Shown here piece by piece: positions 50,167 to 60,001 of a stretch of 64,000 bases of DNA. This DNA comes from JAJTFW01 sp046330075 (GTDB taxonomy: Bacteria; Bacteroidota; Bacteroidia; AKYH767-A; OLB10), in NCBI GenBank assembly GCA_046330075.1, contig JAXLTL010000003.1:124001-188000 (forward strand). Direction: 5' to 3'. The notes under the pieces are model-generated. The model did not search any database. It saw only the letters and a list, made by a program, of their open reading frames with translations, and was not told the DNA's origin. The position numbers and the translations under genes were made by a program. Position 1 is the stretch's first letter; each line of letters opens with the position of its first letter.

Positions 50167-50676
50167 ATGAAAATTGCAATTAAATACGGATTAATCTACA
50201 GCGGTATTAACATTCTTTGGAACCTGGTGATGTATATCACTGAACTGAACAGAACCGAAAATGCCCGTATTTATCAGTCCCTTGGACTGGTGTTCATGAT
50301 CACCTGTATAGTTATGGCGATTAATGAATACAAAAAGTCGGAAGGAAACGGATTCGTTGATTTCGGTGCTGCTTTCAAACAAGGATTAGTGATTACAGCC
50401 ATCAGTGGAATTATCGGTGCTTTGTATTTTGTAGTGTATATCAAGTACATTGACCCCTCTTATAACGACTTTATCCTGCAGCAGCAGGTGGATAAATTTG
50501 CTGAAATGGGAATGTCGGAAGCAGATATTGAAAAAGCGGTAGCGCAAACAGCAAAATTCCTGACACCATTCTGGATGTTTACATTCGGAATCCTGGGGTC
50601 ATTGTTTTTTGGATCAGTGATCTCGCTGATTATTGCGGCTATAATGAAAAAGCCGAATCCGAATGAAATCGCCTGA
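50167..50676 (+). CDS. DUF4199 membrane protein
   Basis: A 169-residue membrane protein with four helices (about 5-25, 35-53, 70-93, 135-160). The pattern KYGLIYSGINILWNLVMYI at the start and YKKSEGNGFVDFGAAFKQGL in the second loop are typical of DUF4199, a Bacteroidota-restricted family of unknown function. Its stop abuts that of the convergent rocD gene. Confidence 0.85.
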   Translation: MKIAIKYGLIYSGINILWNLVMYITELNRTENARIYQSLGLVFMITCIVMAINEYKKSEGNGFVDFGAAFKQGLVITAISGIIGALYFVVYIKYIDPSYNDFILQQQVDKFAEMGMSEADIEKAVAQTAKFLTPFWMFTFGILGSLFFGSVISLIIAAIMKKPNPNEIA

Positions 50677-51909
50677 TTAATCCAGGCTTTCTATCGTACG
50701 GCGAATGATATTGATACATTCGCTCAATTGCTCTTCGTTGATCACCAGAGGTGGTGCAAAGCGGATGATGTCGCCATGCGTTGGTTTGGCCAGCAGACCA
50801 TTGTCTTTTAAACGGAGGCAGACTTCCCAGGCATCGATGCCATCTTTTTCTTTAATCACAATAGCATTTAACAGTCCTTTGCCGCGCACGAGTGTAATAC
50901 GGTCGGATTTGATCTTTTTCAGCTCTTCCCTGAGGATATTTCCAAGTCTTTCTGCATTTCCGGCCAGATCTTCATCTACCACAACCTTCATGGCTTCCAT
51001 GGCGACCTTGCAGGCAAGTGGATTGCCACCATATGTAGATCCATGTTCTCCGGGCTTTATGGTAAGCATGATTTCGTCATCTGCCAGCACGGCAGAAACA
51101 GGTAAAAGGCCGCCTGAGAGTGCTTTACCCAGAATGAGAATATCGGGACGTACGCCTTCATGGTCGCAGGCCAGCATTTTTCCAGTTCTTGCAATGCCTG
51201 TTTGCACTTCATCGGCTATAAAAAGTACCCTTTTTGATTTGCACAGGTCGAATGCTTTCTTCAGGTATCCTTCGTCGGGAACAACCACACCAGCCTCACC
51301 CTGAATAGGTTCCAGCATAAAACCGACAACATTGGGATCTTCCAGTGCCTTTTCAAGTGCCTTCAGATCATTGTATGGAATCACCTCGAAGCCGGGCATA
51401 AATGGACCAAAGCCCTCGAAACTGGAAGGGTCTTTAGAGGTGGAGATCGCGGATAAGGTTCTGCCCCAGAAGTTGCCTTCTACAAAGAGGATTTTCGCTT
51501 TGTATTTCTCCACACCTTTCACGTCATATCCCCAGCGACGGGCGAGTTTTACAGCCGTCTCTCCGCCTTCAACGCCGGTATTCATCGGGAGCAGTTTATC
51601 ATAGCCGAAAAGTTCGGTCATAAACTGCTCATATTCGCCCAGAATATCGTTGTGAAATGCTCTCGAAGTGAGCGTCAGCTTTGATACCTGGTCGATCATG
51701 GCCTGAACAATTCGCGGATGACAGTGGCCCTGATTTACAGCTGAATAGGCGGATAGGAAATCGTAATAACGATTACCGTCTACATCCCATACATATACCC
51801 CTTCTCCCCGGTGCAGGACTACCGGAATAGGATGGTAGTTGTGGGCACCATATTTTTCTTCGAGTTCAATGGCTTTTTGGCCGGTCATGAGGGATCCAGA
51901 GGTACGCAT
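50677..51909 (-). CDS. rocD: Ornithine--oxo-acid transaminase
   Basis: A 410-residue class III aminotransferase that converts ornithine and 2-oxoglutarate to glutamate-5-semialdehyde and glutamate, in arginine/proline metabolism. Family sequences: EEKYGAHNYHPIPVVLHRGE, DFLSAYSAVNQGHCHPRI, MNTGVEGGETAVKLARRWGY, ADEVQTGIARTGKMLA and the PLP-binding lysine in LGKALSGGLLPVSAVLAD. Full length. An exact TACCTTTG box (51933-51926) lies 16 bp upstream of the ATG. The neighbours are unrelated. Confidence 0.96.
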   Translation of the reverse strand: MRTSGSLMTGQKAIELEEKYGAHNYHPIPVVLHRGEGVYVWDVDGNRYYDFLSAYSAVNQGHCHPRIVQAMIDQVSKLTLTSRAFHNDILGEYEQFMTELFGYDKLLPMNTGVEGGETAVKLARRWGYDVKGVEKYKAKILFVEGNFWGRTLSAISTSKDPSSFEGFGPFMPGFEVIPYNDLKALEKALEDPNVVGFMLEPIQGEAGVVVPDEGYLKKAFDLCKSKRVLFIADEVQTGIARTGKMLACDHEGVRPDILILGKALSGGLLPVSAVLADDEIMLTIKPGEHGSTYGGNPLACKVAMEAMKVVVDEDLAGNAERLGNILREELKKIKSDRITLVRGKGLLNAIVIKEKDGIDAWEVCLRLKDNGLLAKPTHGDIIRFAPPLVINEEQLSECINIIRRTIESLD

Positions 51910-51983
51910 GGGAAATTTCTTTCTGCAAAGGTAGGAAATGCCGGTCCGGCGATCAACCCTATTGGGTTAAATACCGTTTTTAC

Positions 51984-54368
51984 TCAGCGGATCAGACTCA
52001 CTATACCGGTGATCTCATCGCTATCACTGGTGCCAAATCCCCTGAATGTGATTTTAAAGCCATATACACCTTCCGCCGCCAGACGCCCGTTAAAGGTTCC
52101 GTCCCATCCGGAACTATCCATGCCGCCCTGAAATACTTCTTGTCCCCAACGATTGTAAATGACGACCTTCATCTCTTTTACAAAGGAAAATTTGGGAAAC
52201 CAGGTTTCGTTTTTTACATCACCGTTCGGAGTAAATGCATTGGGAACATAGATCAGCGGTGGCTGTACAAGTTCTATCTCGTTGGACCGGCTGGTGGCGA
52301 GGAATCCCGACCCTTCGTGCGCATACACCACATAATTGTTTTGCCCGAAGTTCGGGTCGAGGTCTTCATCGGCATAGCGCAAGAGGGATGGCGGACCGGA
52401 ACTGACAGCGTAGAAGTTGTATCCGCTGCCTTCCGAAGCCCGGTTGATTTCATAATCACCTACCTGACCTGCCCAGCCACTGTAGGCATTCCAGCGGAGA
52501 GTGTTTGAAAATTGTCCGGCATCACCTTCCAGCAGAATAGTACAGCTTTCATTGCTGTTCGGACTTTCGTTTTCACAATAGTCCTTGTTGCGGATCCGGT
52601 AACAGTACGAGTATTTATCAGGAAAAACGGCGTTGTCAGTATAACTGTAAGGGGTATACGAAGATAATTGAATAAGTTCCTGCCATGGGTCATTGCCGGT
52701 GTTCATCCTTCGTTCAATAATGTACGTGCTGTACGGGCCATCCGGAAAATCATCCCATACAAGATCGATGGATACATCGCCCGGATTTACGGTCACCGTT
52801 TTCAGATAGAGCTCCTTCCGGTTAGCCTGGGAGAGGGTGCAGAGTGTATCCGAGAGCGGACTCACTTCTCCGCAAGTATTCGTGCCGGTGATAAAGTAGC
52901 AGTAGTCGTTGTTAAGAGGATCCGGTGCCAGACTGTCATCAATGAACAGGGAGGCAGGATCGGTGGCCTGCCGGATAAGCTGGTAGGGAGCGCCATTGGT
53001 ACTGCGGTACAAACTGAATTGTGAAAAGAACCGGGCCACTATACCAGGCTGTGGACTTTTATGCACCCTTACAAGAGTGTCGTTCATCTCGAGACACAAC
53101 AGGTTAGGCCGGTCAATCTTCGGGATATCTTTTACTTTGATGGTAATCTTGCCGACGGCTAATAACGGCATCGGACATCCGTTGTCGGTAATTTCATACC
53201 GAAGATGGTACACTGAATCTCGGGCCTGACCGCAGGTTGTATACCAGCAAAAGTCTGTTGAAACGGATGCTGTTCCTGACGTATCATGACTCAGGGCATA
53301 TGGCGGTTGTAGTCCGGTGGCGGGTGACTGAGGGAACACTTCACCAAAATGATACATATAGATAGAATCTCCATCCGGATCAGTAGCTGAAATGCTGAAA
53401 CACAATGTATCTGTTTCATATATTTCATAATCTGCATCCTTGATACTCGCAGAAAGATTAGGAGCATTGTTGCCGGTACAGGGTATTACGGTAAATTCAA
53501 TTTCTCTGCGGATTTGTCCGATCAGTATTCCGTTCCTGTATTCATACACTGTTACAGCCATGGCAAAAAGTCCGGCAAAATCAGGTATGCCTTCTACCAG
53601 ACCTGTTTGGCGATCGATGACCATCGGTGTGATACTCCCGCAAATGTTGGAAACAGAAAATCCGGCAGCCCAGTTCGTAGCTGTGTAGGGGGCAGAAGGG
53701 CAGGCCAGATTCTGACCTCCCAGTGAATTGAATGCACTGAAGGGATTTGGGTCCTGATTACTGGTATAACCTCCGGCCATCGGATCACTGAGCTCGTACA
53801 CCAGCGAATCCCCATCGGCGTCCGTTGCATCGAAATTAAACCGGAAATATTGTCCTACACAGGTGAAAGGTAAGGGCGGACTATTAAAGACCGGACTGCT
53901 GTTCTGGAGTGCAGGATCAGCCACATCATGGTAAAAGAGCATCGGTGTCTGGTCAGGCTGGTGCAGGTTGGTTACCGTGCTGTTTCTGCAACAACGTTCC
54001 CAAACCAGATAATAACCACCCGCCAGAGGAGGGAGGTTAATGATCCGAACATATTCTCCTTTTTGCATACACACAGCCGGAGGAGGTACACAACCATTTC
54101 CTGCTAGCGTTAAATCAACAACAGAATTCAGGTCGATATGGAAAGTATCCTGAAGTGTATTGTTCGCTTTTTTGTATGCGGATACGATGATTGTCGGGTC
54201 GAAGTTGGCAGCCGAAGGATTCGAGCAGTCGCGGTAGAGTACCAGATTCAGCAGGAAATTATTGTTTCCGATCCATTGGGTAGTAATGTCACCACCAGCA
54301 ATATGATATCCCTGGGCCAGCTTTGGGGCCGATAGAAAAAGGAGGAAGAGGAGACGGAGATGCCGCAT
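51984..54368 (-). CDS. Secreted gliding-motility-type protein with T9SS type B sorting domain
   Basis: A 794-residue protein from the ATG at 54368 (an in-frame start six codons upstream lies in the promoter box). Signal peptide (ending KLAQG), then HIAGGDITTQWIGNNNFLLN, the hallmark of a large family of CHU_C-type surface proteins, several beta-rich modules (DATDADGDSLVYELSDPM, SATDPDGDSIYMYHFGE), fibronectin-like modules, and a C-terminal type B sorting domain: YVPNAFTPNGDVKNETWFPK, KMKVVIYNRWGQEVFQG, GWDGTFNGRLAAEGVYGFKI. Type B domains need PorE/SprF-like partners for attachment; none is near. Surface structure or gliding adhesin is likely. Confidence 0.88.
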   Translation of the reverse strand: MRHLRLLFLLFLSAPKLAQGYHIAGGDITTQWIGNNNFLLNLVLYRDCSNPSAANFDPTIIVSAYKKANNTLQDTFHIDLNSVVDLTLAGNGCVPPPAVCMQKGEYVRIINLPPLAGGYYLVWERCCRNSTVTNLHQPDQTPMLFYHDVADPALQNSSPVFNSPPLPFTCVGQYFRFNFDATDADGDSLVYELSDPMAGGYTSNQDPNPFSAFNSLGGQNLACPSAPYTATNWAAGFSVSNICGSITPMVIDRQTGLVEGIPDFAGLFAMAVTVYEYRNGILIGQIRREIEFTVIPCTGNNAPNLSASIKDADYEIYETDTLCFSISATDPDGDSIYMYHFGEVFPQSPATGLQPPYALSHDTSGTASVSTDFCWYTTCGQARDSVYHLRYEITDNGCPMPLLAVGKITIKVKDIPKIDRPNLLCLEMNDTLVRVHKSPQPGIVARFFSQFSLYRSTNGAPYQLIRQATDPASLFIDDSLAPDPLNNDYCYFITGTNTCGEVSPLSDTLCTLSQANRKELYLKTVTVNPGDVSIDLVWDDFPDGPYSTYIIERRMNTGNDPWQELIQLSSYTPYSYTDNAVFPDKYSYCYRIRNKDYCENESPNSNESCTILLEGDAGQFSNTLRWNAYSGWAGQVGDYEINRASEGSGYNFYAVSSGPPSLLRYADEDLDPNFGQNNYVVYAHEGSGFLATSRSNEIELVQPPLIYVPNAFTPNGDVKNETWFPKFSFVKEMKVVIYNRWGQEVFQGGMDSSGWDGTFNGRLAAEGVYGFKITFRGFGTSDSDEITGIVSLIR

Positions 54369-54383
54369 GTAGTCCCTGATGCT

Positions 54384-54391
54384 CAAAGTTA
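54384..54391 (-). promoter_or_regulatory. TAnnTTTG box of the type B cargo gene
   Basis: Exact TAACTTTG on the minus strand, 15 bp upstream of the ATG at 54368. It overlaps the alternative upstream start. Confidence 0.55.
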
Positions 54392-54465
54392 CCTAAATTT
54401 GCATTCCCTGCCGAAACCGCTTTGTCAGCTCAAAGTGAATCGGGGCAGGAAGCAACATTGTATAG

Positions 54466-55857
54466 GTGAAAGGAAAAATACTGAACGATCTGGAGGTCAT
54501 CGATATGGCCGAGGAAGGAAGGGCATTGGCCCGTTATGAAGGACTGGTGGTGTTTATCGCCAAAGCCGTTCCGGGCGACATTGTAGATGTGCTCATCCGG
54601 AAAAAACACTCCTCCTACCTGGAAGGTGAGGTGGCAGTACTGAAACATCCATCTCCCCTCAGGGACACCCCTTTTTGTGCCCATTTCGGAACCTGTGGTG
54701 GTTGCAAATGGCAGTACATGCAATATGAAGGTCAGTTGCAATATAAGCAGAAGCAGGTAACCGATGCATTAACCCGGTTGGGTAAACTCATCGAGCCACC
54801 GGTATTGCCAATCATAGGCTCTCCACTTACCCGTTTTTACCGAAATAAACTTGATTACACATTTGCCGATAAAAAGTGGCTGACACGTGAAGAGTACGAC
54901 GATCGCGAAAACAGAGGCGGACCGGCTCTGGGATTCCATATTCCAGGTAAGTTTGATAAGATCCTCGACATTGAAACCTGTTACCTGCAACCCGAACCAT
55001 CGAACAGTATTCGCCTTGCTGTACGGAAATACGCACTTGATCATCAATTGCCGTTTATGAACCTGAGGGAGAAAGGAGGAATGATGCGTGGGTTGATTAT
55101 TCGGAATACGCTGGCGGGTGGACTGATGGTTATCGTGATGGTGTATGAAGAGCGGCGCAGTGATTTAGAAGGATTGTTGAATCATTTGAAGGACAACTTC
55201 CCTCAAATCACCGCTCTGTTGTATGTAGTGAATCCAAAAGCCAATGATACTTTCCATGATCTGGATGTGCAGGTTTGGCACGGTGATCCCCATATCCTTG
55301 AAGAAATGGAAGGTCTTAAATTCAGAATCGGACCGAAATCGTTTTTTCAGACGAACAGCACGCAAACACTGGCATTGTATCAGCTGGCCCGCGAATATGC
55401 CGGACTTACTGGTAAGGAAACGGTGTATGATTTATACACCGGAACCGGTACGATTGCTTTATTCGTTGCGCGGCAAGCTGCCAAAGTGGTGGGTGTTGAA
55501 TATGTGAAAGAAGCGATCGCTGATGCAAATATCAATGCAGCGCTGAATGGTGTTACGAACACAGTTTTTTATGCCGGTGATATGAAGGATTTGCTGACGG
55601 AAGAGTTGTTCAGAAAGGAAGGTGCTCCGGATGTCATTATTACCGATCCGCCCAGGGCAGGAATGCACTTTGATGTGGTAGAGCAATTATTGAAAAGTGG
55701 TTGTCCGAAGATTGTGTACGTTAGCTGTAATCCGGCTACGCAGGCGCGCGACATTGAGATGCTTTCAGAAAAATACACGCTGGTAAAGGCGCAACCGGTA
55801 GATATGTTTCCGCATACAGCACATGTAGAATGTGTTGCATTGCTTGAACTCAGATAA
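54466..55857 (+). CDS. rlmD: 23S rRNA (uracil-C5)-methyltransferase RlmD
   Basis: A 463-residue TrmA/RumA-type methyltransferase forming m5U in 23S rRNA (U1939 in E. coli). It starts with GTG. N-terminal TRAM domain (about 1-65), then the iron-sulfur cysteines in FCAHFGTCGGCKWQYM, the SAM-binding motif TVYDLYTGTGTIALFVARQA, and the catalytic part DPPRAGMH with the nucleophile in YVSCNPATQARDI. Full length. The distinction between RlmD and RlmCD-like specificity cannot be made from sequence alone. Confidence 0.92.
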   Translation: MKGKILNDLEVIDMAEEGRALARYEGLVVFIAKAVPGDIVDVLIRKKHSSYLEGEVAVLKHPSPLRDTPFCAHFGTCGGCKWQYMQYEGQLQYKQKQVTDALTRLGKLIEPPVLPIIGSPLTRFYRNKLDYTFADKKWLTREEYDDRENRGGPALGFHIPGKFDKILDIETCYLQPEPSNSIRLAVRKYALDHQLPFMNLREKGGMMRGLIIRNTLAGGLMVIVMVYEERRSDLEGLLNHLKDNFPQITALLYVVNPKANDTFHDLDVQVWHGDPHILEEMEGLKFRIGPKSFFQTNSTQTLALYQLAREYAGLTGKETVYDLYTGTGTIALFVARQAAKVVGVEYVKEAIADANINAALNGVTNTVFYAGDMKDLLTEELFRKEGAPDVIITDPPRAGMHFDVVEQLLKSGCPKIVYVSCNPATQARDIEMLSEKYTLVKAQPVDMFPHTAHVECVALLELR

Positions 55858-55891
55858 AAAAGAAAGGCTGCCGTATGGCAGCCTTTCTTTT
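55858..55891. terminator. Bidirectional terminator between rlmD and the repeat protein
   Basis: Perfect 15-bp stem (55858-55872 with 55877-55891) and GTAT loop. On the minus strand the stem begins inside the stop codon of the convergent gene. Confidence 0.88.
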
Positions 55892-58451
55892 ATCGGACGA
55901 TCATTTTTATAGTGTCGGTCACTTGATCATTTTGATCAAACAGTCTCAGCAGATACAAACCGGGTGTATTTACACGGATGATAAACGAGTTGTTTGTTCC
56001 CGTTAAAGTGGAGTGGGCAGCTTTTCTGCCGTCAGCAGTAAATAATTCGTATGCTGCAACCTGGGTTCGGTTGGATGTTAATTGAATATCTTGTCCGGCA
56101 AATGCAGGATTCGGATAGGCGATGACGTGAGCCGGAGCATACTCTTCCAGACTGACATTCAGCAGTGTCGTGAATGTCCATGTGGCCGACCATGGTCCAT
56201 TGCCACTTCCGTTTTTACATCGTATCCTCCAGAAGTAAGTCGTATTCCAGCTAAGTCCGGAATAGGGCGTAACAGTGTCGTTGGTGTTAAGGGATACCGG
56301 AGAAGAAAATACATTGTTGTCATCAAACTGAATTTCATATCCTGTAATCAATGGGTCGTTTACCAGCAGCCATTTTAGGGTGTCGGCAACCGGTGCGTTC
56401 AGACTTCCGTTGTTTGGAAATGATAAAAGCGGTATTGAACTGATCTGATAAATGGTCTCGAATTTCCAGGTGTTTCCCCAGCCTGAGGTATCGTTGGAAT
56501 GAAAGGCTCTTACTCGCCAGAAATAGCGAGTTCCATAACTCAGGTTTGTAACAGCCTGTTGAGAACTGGTGGCGATGAACGAAGAAGGATTTGTGAAAAG
56601 AGAGTCGGCGCTTATTTGTGCTTCATAACCCGTGATGCCCGTAATTCCCGACCAGTCCAGCGTCAGATTCAACGGTTGATTCGTGGCATTATTCGCCGGC
56701 GTCAACAGTAGTAGGGTGTCCAGTGTCCGGAACGTCCATTCCGTTGACCATGCACTGGTGTCTGCCGTATGAAATGCTCTGACACGCCAGTGGTAGGTAG
56801 TGCCGAAATAGAGATTGGATGTAGTAGCCTGTGAGGTTGCGCCAACTGTAATGGCAACAAAACCCGGAGAAGTAAATGTGTTGTTGGTATCCAGTTGCAC
56901 CTGATAACCCGTGATGCCGGAGATCCCACTCCAGTCGGTCAATACATCCGGTGTTTGAGAGATGGCTCCGTTCACGGGTGCAACCTGCACCAGTGCATCC
57001 AATACCCGAAACGACCAGGTGGCCGACCAGCCAGAGGTGTCTGCCGGGTGGAAAGCCCTGACTTTCCAATAATAGGTTTGTCCGAATAAGAGGTTCGAGG
57101 TGGTAAATTGTGAAGTGGCGCCGATGTTTGTTGTTGAGAGTAATGGACTATTGAAGGAAGCGCTGGTATCATACATCACCTGATAGCCATTGATGCCGCT
57201 GATCGCACTCCAGTCGAGCAATGCATCGGGTGTTTGATTGGTGGCGCCGTTTACAGGACTTACAAGAAATAAAGTATCCGTTGTTGTAAACGACCAGGGC
57301 GACGTCCAGTTCGTGGTATCCACTGCATGAAAGGCGCGCACTCTCCAGTAATAACGGACTCCAAAGCGCAGGTTAGAAGTGTTAAGTTGTGAAGTTGCGC
57401 CAATGGTAGCAGAAGTCAGTAACGATGAATTAAAGGAAATAGCAGTATCGTATTGGACGATGTAGCCATTTATGCCACTCACCGCACTCCAGTCAAGCAA
57501 TACATCAGGCGCCTGATTGGTTGCGCCGTTTATTGGAGTAATATGATAAAGTGTGTCAAGGGTTGTGAAACTCCAGGATGCCGACCAGTGCGTTGTGTCT
57601 GATGAATGATAAGCGCGAACCCTCCAGAAATATGTCGTTCCGAAACGTAAATTGCTGGTGGAGATCTGTGAGCTGCCGCTGATGGTATTATTCTGTAAAG
57701 CCGGAGATGAAAAGCCGGAAACAGTATCTAATTGTACCTGATAACCGGAAATACCGCTTACTACACTCCAGTCGAGAATAACATCCGGCGACTGACCTGA
57801 TGCCCCATTAACAGGCGACACGAGGTAAAGAGTATCCAGCGTAGAGAAAGATCGGATTTCCGACCATCCGGTAGTATCAAGCGCATGAAATGCACGCACA
57901 CGCCAGAAATAGTTTTGTCCAAAACGAAGATTCGAAGTGTTCATCTGCGAGGTGCCAGAAATAACCGTGGTCTGCAAAGCAGGGGAGGTGAATCCGGCAA
58001 TAGTGTCGGTTTGGATCTGATAACCGGTGATTCCGCTCACAACGCTCCAGTCCAGTAATACGTCCGGCGACTGATTCATTGCTCCGTTTGCAGGAGCTAC
58101 AAGATACAAGGTGTCGAGCGTTTTATAATTCCAGATGACCGACCAGTTGCTGGAGTCGGTTGCACTACGGGCTTTTACTTGCCAGTAGTAAGTGGTTCCG
58201 AACAACAGATTACTGCAATTTACCTGACTGGCTGATACGGTAAATACAGAAAAGGAGGTAAGGGTGGGATCAGTGCCATAATGTACCTCATACGAGGTGG
58301 CACTTGTAACAGCACCCCAATCGAGTAAGGCATCGGGTGATTGATTCAGTGCGTTGTTTACAGGAGCAATGAGTGAAGGGGTGTTCAGTGTTTGGGCGCC
58401 GGCGTGTGAAAGCGATACCAGCACCAGAAGCGTGATTAAAATCCGGTTCAT
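55890..58451 (-). CDS. Secreted protein with eight fibronectin-III-like repeats and T9SS sorting domain
   Basis: An 853-residue protein: signal peptide (1-20, ending HAGAQ), eight tandem modules of about 93 residues, and a type A sorting domain (YPNPAFAGQDI ... PGLYLLRLF ... MIVR). Each module has the pattern LxxPxNGAxNQxPDVLLDWS, SGIxGYxVQxDT, TSNLxFGxxYYWRVRAFH, DTxxWSxxWSFxT. The repeats are also alike in DNA (about 279 bp), so recombination could change their number; modules 2-6 are closest to one another, and the first and last are divergent. A stalk or adhesin is likely. Confidence 0.88.
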   Translation of the reverse strand: MNRILITLLVLVSLSHAGAQTLNTPSLIAPVNNALNQSPDALLDWGAVTSATSYEVHYGTDPTLTSFSVFTVSASQVNCSNLLFGTTYYWQVKARSATDSSNWSVIWNYKTLDTLYLVAPANGAMNQSPDVLLDWSVVSGITGYQIQTDTIAGFTSPALQTTVISGTSQMNTSNLRFGQNYFWRVRAFHALDTTGWSEIRSFSTLDTLYLVSPVNGASGQSPDVILDWSVVSGISGYQVQLDTVSGFSSPALQNNTISGSSQISTSNLRFGTTYFWRVRAYHSSDTTHWSASWSFTTLDTLYHITPINGATNQAPDVLLDWSAVSGINGYIVQYDTAISFNSSLLTSATIGATSQLNTSNLRFGVRYYWRVRAFHAVDTTNWTSPWSFTTTDTLFLVSPVNGATNQTPDALLDWSAISGINGYQVMYDTSASFNSPLLSTTNIGATSQFTTSNLLFGQTYYWKVRAFHPADTSGWSATWSFRVLDALVQVAPVNGAISQTPDVLTDWSGISGITGYQVQLDTNNTFTSPGFVAITVGATSQATTSNLYFGTTYHWRVRAFHTADTSAWSTEWTFRTLDTLLLLTPANNATNQPLNLTLDWSGITGITGYEAQISADSLFTNPSSFIATSSQQAVTNLSYGTRYFWRVRAFHSNDTSGWGNTWKFETIYQISSIPLLSFPNNGSLNAPVADTLKWLLVNDPLITGYEIQFDDNNVFSSPVSLNTNDTVTPYSGLSWNTTYFWRIRCKNGSGNGPWSATWTFTTLLNVSLEEYAPAHVIAYPNPAFAGQDIQLTSNRTQVAAYELFTADGRKAAHSTLTGTNNSFIIRVNTPGLYLLRLFDQNDQVTDTIKMIVR

Positions 58452-58613
58452 GTTCTGTTTTTCTGGACTGCGAAAATACAGCTCAATTTGTCATTCATTT
58501 GTCATAAATCTAAAAAAGAGCAACCGCCTCCTTTCGGAAGCGGCCGCCCTGCAATAGGAGAACAACGTGGAAATTCAATAGAGGAATAGCGGTGTCAACC
58601 GTCAGCTTCCAAC

Positions 58614-59312
58614 CTAGAATCCGGCGAAGCCTTTGGTGGTAATCATGATGACACCTCCGGAGACATCTCCCACACTGGCTGGTATGCCACCTGTGAGTAC
58701 TTTAATTTCTTTTACGGCATTCTTTGGCAATCTGAAATCACCGATCACCCTGACTCCATCGATGAAATAAGCAGTTGCATCCTCGCGTGCTCCGCGCATG
58801 AAGATATCTCCGCCTTCGCCTTCTTCCTGATACACTCCGGCGGTATTGGCGGCCATCTGTTTTACGTCCATATACGGTGAAGATGCTATATCTTCTTCCT
58901 CCAGAATCTGCATGGTGCTGATCTGGCCTTTGTCAATGAGTGGATGCCGGTACTCCATGATAACTGCAATGGGCAGCCCAACCAGTTGCTGACTAGCGTT
59001 GATTTCAACATAGGTCATTCGTCCCGGATTTACCTTCACGTCTGTAATTGTTGTCTGATTATATCCTGTGACATCCAAACGCAGGGTTACGTTGCCCGGG
59101 TTCACCGGTTTTATGCTGAAATAACCGTCAAGATCAGTAGTTGCCCCGGTTATGACTCGTCCATCATTCAAAACAACCACATTTGCAAAGGGAACAGGTT
59201 GTCTGGTTGTTGAGTCATTAACCTGTCCGCGGATTTCGCCGAAGGAATTTTGAGCCCGGGTATTTCCTGCTATGATCAGCAGCAGGATAAGGAGTGGAAG
59301 GAGATTTTTCAT
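58614..59312 (-). CDS. Plug-only TonB-type protein with CarboxypepD domain
   Basis: A 232-residue protein from the ATG at 59312. Signal peptide (ending TRAQ), carboxypeptidase-regulatory-like domain (about 25-110: GEIRGQVNDSTTRQPVPFAN, TTDLDGYFSIKPV), and a TonB-receptor plug-like domain (about 120-232: MAANTAGVYQEEGEGGDIF, MRGAREDATAYFIDGVRV, KEIKVLTGGIPASVGDVSGG, VIMITTKG). It then stops; there is no beta-barrel and none follows. Length and clean stop suggest a real short form, not a truncated receptor, since stand-alone examples exist in the phylum. Divergent from the ECF sigma operon. Confidence 0.8.
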   Translation of the reverse strand: MKNLLPLLILLLIIAGNTRAQNSFGEIRGQVNDSTTRQPVPFANVVVLNDGRVITGATTDLDGYFSIKPVNPGNVTLRLDVTGYNQTTITDVKVNPGRMTYVEINASQQLVGLPIAVIMEYRHPLIDKGQISTMQILEEEDIASSPYMDVKQMAANTAGVYQEEGEGGDIFMRGAREDATAYFIDGVRVIGDFRLPKNAVKEIKVLTGGIPASVGDVSGGVIMITTKGFAGF

Positions 59313-59416
59313 AATCTTTGTTTTCAGGAAGACAGGCTCAGGACAGAAATCCATAAAAAAAATCTGAAATAGTTTTTATGGAATTGTGGTATCTTTCTGT
59401 CATCAAATAAAAATGT

Positions 59417-60001
59417 ATGTGGAAGTTTTTCCGGAGAAAGTCATCATTCAGCCACCTCAGCGATGAGGAACTGGTCGCTGTATACCGGGAGAACGCAGCA
59501 AACAAGGAGCCGGTGGCGGTATTATATGACAGGTACGCCGGCACACTTTTCGGTTTTTGTCAGAAATATCTGAAAGATGAAGAAGCTTCCAAGGATGCTG
59601 TTGGAGATATTTTTCTGAAGCTTTTTGAGGACTTGCTCCGGTTTGAGGTACGAACATTTAAACCCTGGCTGATCAGGATTGCTTTTAACTCATGCATGAG
59701 TCGTTTAGCAGCAGGTGGAAAGCAAACTTCTTTACTGACGGATGACCTGGCGTCTTTCGACAGGGAGGAAGAAATTGCGGAGGATCTGCACTTGCCAGGT
59801 GAAGATCACTTATTGCAGGCCATCTCTGAATTAAAGGAAGAACAACGTATCTGCATTGAGTTGTTTTATCTCCGGAAGCATTCGTATGTACAGATCGCAG
59901 AAAGTACGGGTTATGAATTAAACAAAGTGAAAAGTTATATACAGAACGGGAAACGAAATCTTGAAATTTCCCTGAAATCGAATCATGGAATCAAAAGATA
60001 A
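59417..60001 (+). CDS. ECF-type RNA polymerase sigma factor
   Basis: A 194-residue sigma-70-family factor. Region 2 occupies about residues 30-95 (LYDRYAGTLFGFCQKYLKDE, DAVGDIFLKLFEDL, FKPWLIRIAFNSCM), region 4 about 135-190 (LKEEQRICIELFYLRKHSYV, QIAESTGYELNKVKSYIQNG). It should drive transcription of an envelope-related regulon when released by the anti-sigma factor encoded in the next, overlapping gene. A TATCTTTC sequence at 59390-59397 may be its promoter box. Confidence 0.92.
   Translation: MWKFFRRKSSFSHLSDEELVAVYRENAANKEPVAVLYDRYAGTLFGFCQKYLKDEEASKDAVGDIFLKLFEDLLRFEVRTFKPWLIRIAFNSCMSRLAAGGKQTSLLTDDLASFDREEEIAEDLHLPGEDHLLQAISELKEEQRICIELFYLRKHSYVQIAESTGYELNKVKSYIQNGKRNLEISLKSNHGIKR

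Noticed and set aside
55890..58451. CRISPR or mobile repeat array
   Set aside because: The 279-bp periodicity comes from an in-frame protein repeat with intact hydrophobic pattern.
58614..59312. Truncated TonB-dependent receptor
   Set aside because: There is no barrel-coding sequence in any frame between 58452 and 58613 and the protein ends cleanly after a full plug; kept as a plug-only protein, though recent truncation with loss of the 3' part cannot be wholly excluded.
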